Source: Nocardiopsis coralli (GTDB taxonomy: Bacteria; Actinomycetota; Actinomycetes; Streptosporangiales; Streptosporangiaceae). From it: DNA of 64,000 bases. The notes beneath the pieces were generated by a model. The model was not told the origin of the DNA. It saw nothing but the letters and a program-made list of their open reading frames with translations, and did no database searches. The position numbers and the translations under genes were made by a program. The stretch lies in contig NZ_JADBGI010000025.1 of assembly GCF_014892575.1 (NCBI RefSeq), positions 1 to 64,000 on the forward strand. Reading direction: 5' to 3'. Of this stretch, positions 16,295 to 24,847 are shown in pieces; within the stretch, counting starts at the first letter, position 1, and the number at the start of each line of letters is the position of its first letter.

Positions 16295-17071
16295 TCACTC
16301 CTCCGCGTCCGGCGCCATGTGGGCGATGGAGTCCGGCATGCCCTCGGACTTCGGCGTGGTCTCGGTGAGCTCCGCCCAGACGATGAGCCGGTGGGTGTTG
16401 TTGAGCTTGGGTGCGCACGTGGTCAGGGTGAGCAGGGACCGCTCGGGGTCCTCGTCGGAGGCGTCGTCGAAGGGATCGGGGTCGACGACCCAGGAGTCCT
16501 GTGGCAGCACCGTCTCCTCCTCGAACACCTCGTAGGTGTAGAAGTTCTCGCCGTCCTCCACGACCATGACGTCGCCGTCGTCGAGCTGGTCGAGGTCCCA
16601 GAACAGGCCCGGCGTGCGGTGAGCCGCGACCGCGTAGTTGCCCTCCTCGCCGGGCGCGCTGTCGAACCAGGTGTAACGCCCGGGGCTGTTGAGGATGTCG
16701 TCGGGTTCGGTGCCGTTGACCACGACCCAGTCGAGGTCGAGCTCGGGCACGTAGAGGCGGCTGTCGGCCGCGCCGGGCAGGGGTTCGGAGTCGGGACCGG
16801 TCTCCTCCACGGCACCCCAGCTGTCCTCGAGTCCCTGTGCGAGGTCCTGCTGCTCGCGGTCGGTCTCCCACTGGGACCCGTACACCTCGTAGGCGGCGTA
16901 GAAGAGCATGAGCAGACCGGCCGTCAGCAGGATCTCGCCGAAGAACCGGACGGTGCCGCGCACGACGTCGCCGGGGCGGACCCTGCTCCGCCGGCGCCCG
17001 CGCCCCCGCGGGCGGCCCTCGCTCCCCCCGTCCTCGTCACTGTGGTGCGACTGCGGTTCAGTTGTGGACAC
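16295..17071 (-). CDS. Class E sortase
   Basis: Membrane-anchored cysteine transpeptidase of about 258 residues. A basic, low-complexity N terminus precedes a transmembrane helix (FFGEILLTAGLLMLFYAAYEVY). The sortase beta-barrel carries the catalytic His in YAVAAHRTPG, the Cys in LLTLTTCAP and the Arg in NNTHRLIVWAE. Class E enzymes in high-GC actinobacteria anchor proteins carrying LAxTG-like signals to peptidoglycan; no obvious substrate is encoded in this window. Either GTG here or TTG one codon upstream could be the start; AGGAG lies 9 bases before the TTG and 12 before the GTG. Confidence 0.88.
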   Translation of the reverse strand: MSTTEPQSHHSDEDGGSEGRPRGRGRRRSRVRPGDVVRGTVRFFGEILLTAGLLMLFYAAYEVYGSQWETDREQQDLAQGLEDSWGAVEETGPDSEPLPGAADSRLYVPELDLDWVVVNGTEPDDILNSPGRYTWFDSAPGEEGNYAVAAHRTPGLFWDLDQLDDGDVMVVEDGENFYTYEVFEEETVLPQDSWVVDPDPFDDASDEDPERSLLTLTTCAPKLNNTHRLIVWAELTETTPKSEGMPDSIAHMAPDAEE

Positions 17072-17718
17072 CAATCCGACCTACTCCTGTTCCCTGTCGA
17101 AGGGGCACGACGAGTGGGCCCCCGAACGCGGACGCGTCGGGGATGTCGTCTCGACACTCTCCCCCTGGGACCCGAGCCGGTGTCGGAACACGGCAGCGGG
17201 GACGCGCCCGCGGAGTCCGCTTCCGGACGGCGATCGGGCGTTTTCGGCACCGAGCCCCAAATCGTGCAGGACCACGATAACCGCCGCGACCCCGGACGAG
17301 GGCGGAGGAACGGCACAGAGCGACGGATCGGCCGGATCCGGCCGGAGGGACCGCACGCGGTGACCGTGTCACCCCTGGGGGCACCCCGGTCCGGCGCACC
17401 GCCGGAGGGGGACGGCATCACCCTGCCACGTCGTCCGGCGATACGTGGTAAAAACGCGGATCCACCCTGCAGGCCCCGGCCGCGGGGCGCCGAGGGGCGC
17501 GGACATGAGGAAGGCCCCTCCCCGGCGGGAAGGGGCCCAGGCAGGACGGACGCGGCGGCCGTGGAAGGCGGTACGGAACGGCCCCGGGCCGGGTTCCGCG
17601 GAACCCGTCGGAAGGCGCCTCGCCGCCCGGAACCGGATGGCGGGCAGCGGGTGCGCCCGAGGAACGAGGGGGCCGCCCCGGTGGAGCCCTCGAAGAGTCC
17701 GCCGGTCAGGTCCGAGGG
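17072..17718. other. Gap upstream of the sortase, no gene seen
   Basis: About 645 bases between the sortase start and the DUF3039 stop. Several frames are open, but none has coding bias or a recognisable domain. It contains the DUF3039 terminator hairpin and presumably the sortase promoter. Confidence 0.45.
17513..17537 (-). terminator. Hairpin downstream of the DUF3039 gene
   Basis: GGCCCCT / AGGGGCC with an inner CCC/GGG and a 3-base loop, followed in minus orientation by TTCCTCAT. It lies about 180 bases beyond the DUF3039 stop. Confidence 0.5.
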
Positions 17719-17967
17719 TCAGCGGCCCTTGGTCATGTCCTCGTAGGCCTGCTTGCACTCGGGGCACACGGGGTACTTCTTCGGGTCGCGCCCGGGCACC
17801 CACACCTTGCCGCACAGGGCGATCACGGGGTTGCCGGTGACGGCGCTCTCCGTGATCTTCTCCTTCTGCACGTAGTGGGCGTAACGGTCACGGTCGCCGT
17901 CGTCGTGCGACTGATCCGGCTTGGTGTCGCTGTCGGGGAGGACCTTGTTGAGGATGTCCATGGCCAT
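17719..17967 (-). CDS. DUF3039 family protein
   Basis: 82 residues. The conserved C-terminal half ALCGKVWVPGRDPKKYPVCPECKQAYEDM carries three cysteines, including a CPEC pair that with CG could bind zinc; the N-terminal half is charged and variable. Found across actinobacteria with no known function. GAGGA precedes the ATG closely; a second ATG two codons in has better spacing. Confidence 0.85.
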   Translation of the reverse strand: MAMDILNKVLPDSDTKPDQSHDDGDRDRYAHYVQKEKITESAVTGNPVIALCGKVWVPGRDPKKYPVCPECKQAYEDMTKGR

Positions 17968-18033
17968 CGTTCCTCACACACCTTTCACGTCTTGCAGTCC
18001 ACGGTATAGGCTCCCGCGCACTGTGGACGGACC

Positions 18034-18615
18034 TCAGTTCATGCTGGGGTCGTCGGGGTAGGTCGACAGGAGCGCGAGCTCGCCGCCCTGCCGCCGCAGC
18101 ACCCGCGACCACAGCCGTTCGGGTTCGGTCGTGAACACGTCACCCGGCAGGGCCTCGAGCACGTACCAGGCGCCCTCGCCGATCTCCCCGGCGAGCTGGC
18201 CCGAGCCCCATCCCGCGTATCCGGCGAAGACGCGGAAGGACCCCAGGGCGCCGCCGAGCACCTCCGGCGGCCCGTCGAGGTCGACCACACCGAGCCCGCC
18301 GAGCCCCTGCGCGGGGTCGATGCCCTCGAGCGGGGCCCAGCCCGGCGGCTCCCCGTCGGAGCCGACCGTACCCAGGGCGATGCCCGACCCCTCACCGACG
18401 GGGCCTCCGGAGAACATCACCGCGGGTTCGCTGGCGTAGGGGCCCCAGGCTTCAACGACCTCGTCGACGGCCGTGGGAAGGGGACGGTTGAGGATCACCC
18501 CGAGGGTGCCGTCGGCCTCGTCGTCCACGACGAACACGACGGAGCGGCGGAAGGAGTCCTCCTGCAGAAGGGGGGCGGCCACCAGGAGGCGCCCGGTCAG
18601 TGTCGACTGGTCCAT
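18034..18615 (-). CDS. YqgE/AlgH family protein (DUF179)
   Basis: 193 residues, full length for the family. Hallmarks are GRLLVAAPLLQEDSFRRSVVFVV at the N terminus, GVILNRPL, VMFSGGPVG, and the RVFAGYAGWGSGQLAGEIGEGAWYV block. AlgH-type proteins have been linked to transcriptional control in some proteobacteria, but no biochemical activity is established in actinobacteria. GGTGGAG sits just before the ATG. It lies between the malic enzyme terminator and DUF3039 and is probably transcribed alone. Confidence 0.93.
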   Translation of the reverse strand: MDQSTLTGRLLVAAPLLQEDSFRRSVVFVVDDEADGTLGVILNRPLPTAVDEVVEAWGPYASEPAVMFSGGPVGEGSGIALGTVGSDGEPPGWAPLEGIDPAQGLGGLGVVDLDGPPEVLGGALGSFRVFAGYAGWGSGQLAGEIGEGAWYVLEALPGDVFTTEPERLWSRVLRRQGGELALLSTYPDDPSMN

Positions 18616-18657
18616 GCTCCACCTCTACCCGCCGGCGGCGCTCCCCGCGTGCTGTTT

Positions 18658-18695
18658 CCCCGGCCGCCCCGCGCCCCCGCACGGGGCGGCCGGGG
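18658..18695 (-). terminator. Terminator after malic enzyme
   Basis: Perfect 14-bp stem (CCCCGGCCGCCCCG and its complement) with a 10-base loop, directly beyond the malic enzyme stop. Confidence 0.85.
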
Positions 18696-18702
18696 GTGGC
18701 GG

Positions 18703-20103
18703 TCAGCTCTCGGAGGAGTTCCGCTGGGCGACCTCGCGCACGGCCGTGGCCACGTGCGTGGACAGGTCCGAGTGGAAGACGCTCGGGATGATGTAGTTCG
18801 GGCCGATCTCGTCCTCGGTGACCACGTCGGCCAGGGCCTCGGCGGCCGCGACCATCATGTCCGAGTCGACGTTGTGGCTCTGGGCGTCGAGCAGGCCGCG
18901 GAAGAACCCGGGGAAGACCAGAACGTTGTTGATCTGGTTCGGGTGGTCGCTGCGGCCGGTGGCCACGACGGCGGCGTGCAGGTGCGCGATGTCCGGGTCG
19001 ACCTCGGGGTCGGGGTTGGCCAGCGCGAAGATGATGGAGTCCTCGGCCATCTCGGCGATGTCCTCGCCGCCGAGCACGTTCGGGGCGGAGACGCCGATGA
19101 AGACGTCGGCGCCGGAGACCGACCCCTTGAGGTCGCCCGCGTACCCGGTGGGGTTGGTGTGGTCGGCGATCCAGCGCAGGTTGTCGTCGAGGTCGTCGCG
19201 GCCCTGGTGGATGGCGCCGTGCACGTCGCTGACGATGATGTTCTCGGCGCCGGCGTGCTTGAGCAGCTTGAGGATGGCGGTGCCGGCCGCGCCCGCACCG
19301 GACATGGCGATGCGGACCTCGGACAGCTTCTTGTTGACCACGCGCAGGGCGTTGCGCAGGGCGGCCAGGACGACGATGGCGGTGCCGTGCTGGTCGTCGT
19401 GGAAGACGGGGATGTCCAGCAGCTCGCGCAGGCGGGCCTCGACCTCGAAACAGCGCGGCGCGGAGATGTCCTCGAGGTTGATGCCGCCGAAGCCCGGGGC
19501 GAGCAGCTGGACGGTGCGGACGATCTCGTCGACGTCCTGGGTGTCCAGGGCGATGGGCCAGGCGTCGATGTCGGAGAAGCGTTTGAACAGGGCGGCCTTG
19601 CCCTCCATGACGGGCATGGCGGCCTCGGGGCCGATGTTGCCCAGGCCGAGCACGGCCGAACCGTCGGTGACCACGGCGACGCTGTTGCGCTTGATGGTCA
19701 GGCGGCGGGCGTCGTCCTTGTTGGCGGCGATGGCCGAGGAGACGCGGGCGACGCCGGGCGTGTAGGCCATGGAGAGCTCGTCGCGGTTGCGCAGCGGCAC
19801 CTTGGAGCTCATCTCGATCTTGCCGCCCAGGTGCATGAGGAAGGTGCGGTCGCTGACCTTGTGGACGGCGACGCCGTCGACGGCGCCGAGGGCGTCGACG
19901 ATGGCCTGCGCGTGCTCGGTGTCCCGGGCGGCGCAGGTGACGTCGATGCGGATGCGCTCGTGTCCGGCCGCGGCCACGTCCAGCGCGGTGATCATCCCGC
20001 CCACCTGCTCGACAGCGTTGGTGAGGCTGCCGACGGCGCTGCTGCCGGCGTCCACCTCGAGCCGGACGGTGATGGAATAGGAAACGCTGGGAAGGGTGGC
20101 CAC
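18703..20103 (-). CDS. NAD(P)-dependent malic enzyme with N-terminal ACT domain
   Basis: Oxidatively decarboxylates malate to pyruvate. It has 466 residues: an ACT-like regulatory domain (about 1-80, SITVRLEVDAGSSAVGSLTNAVEQ), then the malic domain with AYTPGVARVSSAI, Lys/Asp region KRNSVAVVTDGSAVLGLGNIGPEA and FHDDQHGTAIV, then the NAD-binding domain with GAGAAGTAI and IFALANPDPEVDP. The GTG start follows AAGGAG with 6 bases' spacing; translation from further upstream would lack family similarity. The ACT domain suggests allosteric control by an amino acid or related ligand, as in other actinobacterial malic enzymes. Confidence 0.93.
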   Translation of the reverse strand: MATLPSVSYSITVRLEVDAGSSAVGSLTNAVEQVGGMITALDVAAAGHERIRIDVTCAARDTEHAQAIVDALGAVDGVAVHKVSDRTFLMHLGGKIEMSSKVPLRNRDELSMAYTPGVARVSSAIAANKDDARRLTIKRNSVAVVTDGSAVLGLGNIGPEAAMPVMEGKAALFKRFSDIDAWPIALDTQDVDEIVRTVQLLAPGFGGINLEDISAPRCFEVEARLRELLDIPVFHDDQHGTAIVVLAALRNALRVVNKKLSEVRIAMSGAGAAGTAILKLLKHAGAENIIVSDVHGAIHQGRDDLDDNLRWIADHTNPTGYAGDLKGSVSGADVFIGVSAPNVLGGEDIAEMAEDSIIFALANPDPEVDPDIAHLHAAVVATGRSDHPNQINNVLVFPGFFRGLLDAQSHNVDSDMMVAAAEALADVVTEDEIGPNYIIPSVFHSDLSTHVATAVREVAQRNSSES

Positions 20104-20255
20104 GTGTTGCTCCTTGGCTCTCACTTGGGTGTCGTGCGACCGCACGGCCCGCCTTCGGGGCAGGCGGGAATGCCGTGAAGGCCCTGGGGTCCGTTGCGCG
20201 GAAGCTCGGCCGGGGGGTGTTGCACACACCCGGGGGACCCTCGACGAGTCGCCTC

Positions 20256-20285
20256 ACACTACCCGAGTCAAGCGACCTACGTCAG
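20256..20285 (-). promoter_or_regulatory. Candidate promoter of malic enzyme
   Basis: In minus orientation CTGACG, 18 bases, TAGTGT. It lies about 150 bases upstream of the GTG in an unusually AT-rich patch (20285-20340) for this genome. A TTGACT also lies within the spacer. Confidence 0.3.
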
Positions 20286-20355
20286 CACAAGAAGACAATT
20301 AACGTCAGGGTAAAAAATCGCATAACTTCCGCAGCCCTGATCGTGCCGAAACCCG

Positions 20356-21075
20356 CTATGGGGACCCGGTTCCACCCTCCGAGCGGTCGAGAGCGGCGCG
20401 CACGACGAGGTCCACACAGGCCTCCAACGACAGCACCGTGGTGTCGAGCACCACGTGGTAGAGGCCGGGATCGGAGGAGTCCACCCGGTAGAAGCGACGC
20501 ACGTAGGCCGCGCGGGCCCGGTCGTTGTCGTCGAGGAGCTTGCCGGTCGGCCCCTGCTCGCCCCACCCGAGGTCGCCGGCCTCCTGCCGGTCCCCGTACT
20601 CCCACAGGCGCCGCACACGGTCGAGACGGGCGTCGCGGTCACCGTCCAGGCGCACGTGCAGCGCAGTCGGATGATCGGCCAGCACGAACGCACCCGCGCG
20701 CCCGAGCACCACGCCGCCCCTGCGTCCGACCTCCTGGATGACCTGTTCGGTGCGCTCGACGAACTCGTGGTCGTAGAGGAGCCGCCCGGTGTCGTCGGTG
20801 GTACCGATGAAGGCGGTGTCGACGCTGCCGAGCGTCACCGTGGGGAGCCGTGCGGCGCTGGCGAGCAGCCGTTCGAAGCCGCCGGGGGCACGGTCGTCAC
20901 GTCGGCGCACCTCGTCGAGGGAGCACCCGATGCGTTCGGCGACGGCCGAGGGGACGGCACGGTCGAGGAAGTCGACGTCGAACCGTGCGGCGACCGCCGG
21001 CCCCACGACACTGCCTCCGGCGCCGTAGGTGGCGGAGACGGTGACGACCGGGCTGCGGGGAGGATCGCTGGCCAT
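20356..21075 (-). CDS. Cytidylate kinase-like P-loop protein
   Basis: 239 residues. Family pattern of the cytidylate kinase-like group: an N-terminal VTVSATYGAGGSVVGPAVAARF in place of a canonical Walker A, VDFLDRAVPSAVAERIG, GVVLGRAGAFVLAD, an Arg-rich lid (RDARLDRVRRLWEYGDRQEA) and FYRVDSSDPGLYHVVLDTT. The true P-loop GxxGxGK is degenerate (GAGGSVVG), so substrate and even kinase activity are uncertain. It is followed by an AT-rich intergenic stretch and then the divergently spaced malic enzyme promoter. Confidence 0.8.
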   Translation of the reverse strand: MASDPPRSPVVTVSATYGAGGSVVGPAVAARFDVDFLDRAVPSAVAERIGCSLDEVRRRDDRAPGGFERLLASAARLPTVTLGSVDTAFIGTTDDTGRLLYDHEFVERTEQVIQEVGRRGGVVLGRAGAFVLADHPTALHVRLDGDRDARLDRVRRLWEYGDRQEAGDLGWGEQGPTGKLLDDNDRARAAYVRRFYRVDSSDPGLYHVVLDTTVLSLEACVDLVVRAALDRSEGGTGSP

Positions 21076-21285
21076 GGCACACCTGCCGGGGTCTCGCCTG
21101 AGGGCCGGGGGCCCTTCCGTGGCCCGTTCTTACCCGGAGCCCCGCCGTCCATACCGGGGCAGGGCCCGTGGTGCGCGTGCGGAAGAAGCCGATCTTTTTC
21201 CGTTGTGTGCCACGGTGAGCGAAAGATGACAGAAGATCCCCGGTGGGACTTTTCTCCCGGGACTTCACACGGGACCCCACACGAA

Positions 21286-21318
21286 CGGGCCGGCCCGGGC
21301 CACACCCGAGCCGGCCCG
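21286..21318 (-). terminator. Terminator after the thioredoxin/TPR gene
   Basis: CGGGCCGGC / GCCGGCCCG, a 9-bp stem with partial inner pairing, 10 bases beyond the stop codon. Confidence 0.7.
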
Positions 21319-21328
21319 CGCGGGGTCT

Positions 21329-22282
21329 TCAGAACAGGGCGGCGGTGAGCTTGCGCCGCGCGGTGTTGACCCGCGGGTCACCCGGGGGCAGCACGTCGAA
21401 CAGGGCGAGCAGGCGTGCGCGGACCCTCTCGCGCTCGTCGCCGGAGGTGCGCTTGACCGTCGCGACCAGACGGTCGAAGGCGTCCTCGGCCTGGCCCCGG
21501 TAGATGTCCATGTCGGCGACGACGAGCTGGGCGTCGACGTCGGCGGGGCGCTCCTGGGCCGCGGTCAGCGCGGACTCGGGGTCCACGTCCTGCAGACGGC
21601 CCACCAGCCCCACCTGGGCGAGGCGGCTCTTGGACTCGGTGTCGGAGGGGTCGGCCTCCACGGCCTTGCTGTAGACCTCCTCGGCGGCGGCGAAGTCACC
21701 GCGGTCCAGCGCCTCCTGGGCCTGGACGTCGACGGGGCGGCCCCGCGGCTCGGGCTCGTCCTCCTCGGCACCGGCGGCGGGCTCACCCTCGACCTCGACG
21801 GTCCCGGGGTGGCCCTCTGGGAGCATCCCCTGCTGGGCCAGCGCGGCGAAGACCTGGCCCAGGCCCTCGCGGAGCTGCTCCTCACTGGCCGGGCCCTGCG
21901 CCAGCGGCATGACCTGGCCCTGGATCGCGACCAGGATCGAGGGCGGGGACTGCACCTGCAGCGCCTGGGTGACACGGGGGCTGGCCTCGCTGTCGACCTT
22001 GGCCAGGTACCAGTTGCCGCCCGAGCGCGCCGAGAGGTTGTCCAGGGCGGTCTCGACCTGCGCGGACTGTTCGGACCAGCCCGCCAGTACGGCCAGGACG
22101 ACCGGCAGGTTCACCGACCGCTCCAGCACCTCGGTCTGGAAGTTGGACTCGTCGATGTTGACGGCGTACGGGTTGGTTCGACCCGTTGACTCCGCCGCAC
22201 GCTGTTTGGCCTCACGCTCCATGGCCGCCTTGCGCGCACCGAGGTCAACGGCACTGTTCGGGGAAAAGTCCGAAGGCTGCAT
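21329..22282 (-). CDS. Thioredoxin-fold tetratricopeptide protein (YbbN/CnoX-like)
   Basis: 317 residues. A thioredoxin-like domain (about 40-150) is followed by an acidic linker (about 170-190) and TPR-like helices (EALDRGDFAAAEEVYSKAVEADPSDTES onwards). The active-site position that is WCxxC in thioredoxin reads W69-S70-E71-Q72-S73, so both redox cysteines are absent. Relatives such as E. coli CnoX act as holdases that hand clients to chaperones; a chaperone-like, non-redox role is the reasonable inference. The ATG of MQPSDFSPNS is preceded by AGGATGG with 4 bases' spacing; longer in-frame reading upstream enters icmA on the same strand in another frame and is not real. Confidence 0.88.
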   Translation of the reverse strand: MQPSDFSPNSAVDLGARKAAMEREAKQRAAESTGRTNPYAVNIDESNFQTEVLERSVNLPVVLAVLAGWSEQSAQVETALDNLSARSGGNWYLAKVDSEASPRVTQALQVQSPPSILVAIQGQVMPLAQGPASEEQLREGLGQVFAALAQQGMLPEGHPGTVEVEGEPAAGAEEDEPEPRGRPVDVQAQEALDRGDFAAAEEVYSKAVEADPSDTESKSRLAQVGLVGRLQDVDPESALTAAQERPADVDAQLVVADMDIYRGQAEDAFDRLVATVKRTSGDERERVRARLLALFDVLPPGDPRVNTARRKLTAALF

Positions 22283-22386
22283 GGTTCCATCCTGCCGCAT
22301 ACACACAGCGGCGGTGGACGCCGGGACACGTGGCGCCCACCGCGTTCCGGGCGCGGCCGGCAGCGTGGTCGGCCGCACCCGGGCGC

Positions 22387-24117
22387 TCAGAAGCGGGGGT
22401 CCTCGGTGTGGGTCCCGAAGACCTCGCCCATGGCCGCGCAGATCTCCCCGAGGGTGGCCTCGGCTCGGGCGGCCTCCATGATGAGCGGGATGAGGTTGCC
22501 CTCCGGCTTCCGGGCCCCCTCGAGCAGGTCGGCCAGCGCGCGGTCGACGGCGGCCGCGTCCCGGTTCTCGCGGCGTTCGGTGAGGTCCTGCTTCTGCTCG
22601 CGCTCGACCTCGTGGCTGATGCGCAGGATGTCGAGCTCGCCGGAGACGGTGCTGGTGTGGCAGTTGACGCCGACGATGCGCTTGTCGCCCTTCTCGAGGG
22701 CCTGCTGGTACTGGAAGGCCGACTCGGCGATCTCGGAGGTGAAGTACCCGTTGTCGATGCCGGCGAGGATGCCCGAGGTCATGGGACCGATGGCGTGCTC
22801 GGTGCCGCGTCCGCCGCCCATGTGCAGGATCTGGGCGAAGATGCGCTCGGCCTCGGCCTCGAGTTCGTCGGTGAGCGACTCCAGGTACCAGGATCCGCCG
22901 AGCGGGTCGGCGACGTTGGCGACGCCGGTCTCCTCCATGAGCACCTGCTGGGTGCGCAGGGCGATCTCCGCGGACTGCTCGGTGGGCAGCGCGAGGGTCT
23001 CGTCGAGCGCGTTGGTGTGCAGGGAGTTGGTACCGCCCAGGATCGCCGCGAGCGCCTCGACCGCGGTGCGCACCACGTTGTTGTAGGGCTGCTGGGCGGT
23101 CAGGGAGACCCCGGCGGTCTGGGTGTGGAAACGCAGCCACAGGGACTTCTCGCTGGTGGCGCCGTACTCCTCGCTCATCCACCGCGCCCAGATGCGGCGG
23201 GCGGCGCGGAACTTGGCGATCTCCTCGAAGAAGTCGATGTGGGAGTCGAAGAAGAACGACAGCCCCGGCGCGAACCGGTCGATGTCCAGCCCGCGCGAGA
23301 GGCCGAGCTCGACGTAGCCGAACCCGTCGGCGAGTGTGTAGGCGAGCTCCTGCGCGGCCGTGGCTCCGGCCTCGCGGATGTGGTAGCCGGACACCGAGAG
23401 CGGCTTGTAGGCCGGGATGTGCTCGGCGCAGTACTCCATGAGGTCGCCGATGAGGCGCAGCTGCGGTTCCGGCGGGTACAGCCACTCCTTCTGGGCGATG
23501 TACTCCTTGAAGATGTCGGTCTGCAGCGTGCCGTTGAGCGTGGTGATGTGGACACCCTGGCGCTCGGCGGCCACGAGGTACATGCAGAAGGCCGGGACCG
23601 CGGGGCCGCTGATCGTCATCGACGTGGTGGTCTCGCCGAGCGGGATCTGATCGAAGAGCAGGTCCATGTCGGAGACCGAGTCGACGGCGACGCCGCAGTG
23701 TCCCACCTCGCCCAGCGCGTGGGCGGAGTCGGAGTCGTAGCCCATGAGGGTGGGCATGTCGAAAGCGACCGAGAGTCCCCCGCCGCCGTTGGCGAGGATC
23801 ATCTTGTAGCGCTCGTTGGTCTGCCGGGCGTTGCCGAACCCGGCGAACTGGCGGATGGTCCAGGTGCGCCCGCGGTATCCGGTGGGGTACAGGCCGCGGG
23901 TGTAGGGGTACTCGCCCGGCCATCCGATGCGTTCGAAACCGGGGACCTCGGCGCCGGGTCGCGGGCCGTAGGCCGGTTCCAGGGGGCGTCCGGACAGCGA
24001 GGTGAAGTCGGCGTCGCGCTTGCGTGCGGCGTCGTAACGGCGCTGCCAGCGTTCGCGCCCGGCCTCGATGTCGTCCGCCCCGCCGCCCTGGGTGGGGCCG
24101 TTCGTGGTGTTCGCCAT
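22387..24117 (-). CDS. icmA: Isobutyryl-CoA mutase-type large subunit (acyl-CoA mutase)
   Basis: Adenosylcobalamin-dependent acyl-CoA mutase catalytic subunit, 576 residues, containing the TIM barrel (RGLYPTGYRGRTWTIRQFAGF, GGGGLSVAFDMPTLMGYDSD, IAGIDNGYF region) but no cobalamin-binding DxHxxG domain; that domain must come from a separate small subunit, not in this window. Two specificity positions are informative. In methylmalonyl-CoA mutase they are Tyr (RQYAGF) and Arg, 118 residues apart; here they are F91 and Q209 (in KEYIAQKEW), the pair reported for isobutyryl-CoA mutase. The substrate is therefore probably isobutyryl-/n-butyryl-CoA rather than methylmalonyl-CoA. It lies downstream of a MarR-family gene and near meaB and the epimerase. 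Confidence 0.88.
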   Translation of the reverse strand: MANTTNGPTQGGGADDIEAGRERWQRRYDAARKRDADFTSLSGRPLEPAYGPRPGAEVPGFERIGWPGEYPYTRGLYPTGYRGRTWTIRQFAGFGNARQTNERYKMILANGGGGLSVAFDMPTLMGYDSDSAHALGEVGHCGVAVDSVSDMDLLFDQIPLGETTTSMTISGPAVPAFCMYLVAAERQGVHITTLNGTLQTDIFKEYIAQKEWLYPPEPQLRLIGDLMEYCAEHIPAYKPLSVSGYHIREAGATAAQELAYTLADGFGYVELGLSRGLDIDRFAPGLSFFFDSHIDFFEEIAKFRAARRIWARWMSEEYGATSEKSLWLRFHTQTAGVSLTAQQPYNNVVRTAVEALAAILGGTNSLHTNALDETLALPTEQSAEIALRTQQVLMEETGVANVADPLGGSWYLESLTDELEAEAERIFAQILHMGGGRGTEHAIGPMTSGILAGIDNGYFTSEIAESAFQYQQALEKGDKRIVGVNCHTSTVSGELDILRISHEVEREQKQDLTERRENRDAAAVDRALADLLEGARKPEGNLIPLIMEAARAEATLGEICAAMGEVFGTHTEDPRF

Positions 24118-24191
24118 ACCGAAATAGTAGGACGTCCAAATAATTCTGTACAGGGACGGACGGATCGGCGCCCGCACCCTGCCGCCGGAGG

Positions 24192-24725
24192 TCAGCCGTG
24201 TTCGGAGGCCTCCACGGCGGGTTCGGGGAAGTCACCGAAGTCGACCCGCAGGCGGGTGAGCACGCGGTGCATCTCCCACAGCTGGTCGTCGGAGTAACAG
24301 CCCAGGCCGAAGTCCATACCCAACAGGGCCTGCGTGGCCTCCTCGGTGACCTCGCGCCCGGCTTCGGTGATCTCGGCGAGCACGCCGCGGCCGTCGCTGG
24401 GGTTGGGGAGGCGGACCACCAGACCCTGGTTCTCGAGCCGGTCGATGGTGTTGGTGACGCTGGTCGGGTGCACCATGAGGCGCTCGCCGACCTTGCCCAG
24501 GGGTAGGGACCCGGTGTTGCTGAAGGTCAGCAGCACCAGGGCCTCGTACCGGGCGAAGGTCAGGCCGAAGGGTTTGAGCGCCCCGTCCAGCTCTCCGATG
24601 AGGATCTGCTGCGCGCGCATCACCGAGGTGACCGCGGCCATCGCCGGAGAGGCACCCCACCTGCGTGTCCAGTTCTCGTGTGCCCGCTCGATCGGGTCGA
24701 ACGGGAGATTCAACGGGTTTCCCAC
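24192..24725 (-). CDS. MarR-family transcriptional regulator
   Basis: 177 residues. A winged helix-turn-helix is clear: LTFARYEALVLLTFSNTGSLPLGKVGERLMVHPTSVTNTIDRLENQGLVVRLPNPSDGRGVLAEITEAG, the standard MarR recognition helix and wing. It lies 74 bases upstream of icmA on the same strand, so it may regulate the mutase operon or the divergent chitinase. The GTG start (before GNPLNLPFD) is chosen because TACAGT, a -10-like hexamer, lies 6 bases before it, implying a leaderless message; no ribosome site is present. Confidence 0.9.
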   Translation of the reverse strand: MGNPLNLPFDPIERAHENWTRRWGASPAMAAVTSVMRAQQILIGELDGALKPFGLTFARYEALVLLTFSNTGSLPLGKVGERLMVHPTSVTNTIDRLENQGLVVRLPNPSDGRGVLAEITEAGREVTEEATQALLGMDFGLGCYSDDQLWEMHRVLTRLRVDFGDFPEPAVEASEHG

Positions 24726-24731
24726 GCGATC

Positions 24732-24737
24732 ACTGTA
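24732..24737 (-). promoter_or_regulatory. Candidate -10 of the MarR gene (leaderless)
   Basis: TACAGT in minus orientation, 6 bases before the GTG start, with no Shine-Dalgarno sequence. Confidence 0.4.
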
Positions 24738-24847
24738 TTCAGCGCGGGGAGACGCTCCCGCCACGGAGGGCGACTACCACCAGGGCACTGTCGGGGCAAG
24801 GGGTGTGGCGTGGCCACAAGGGGACAGCCACCACGGGCCGTGACCCG

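Noticed and set aside
22387..24117. Methylmalonyl-CoA mutase assignment
   Set aside because: The two substrate-specificity residues are Phe and Gln rather than Tyr and Arg, and the cobalamin domain is missing.
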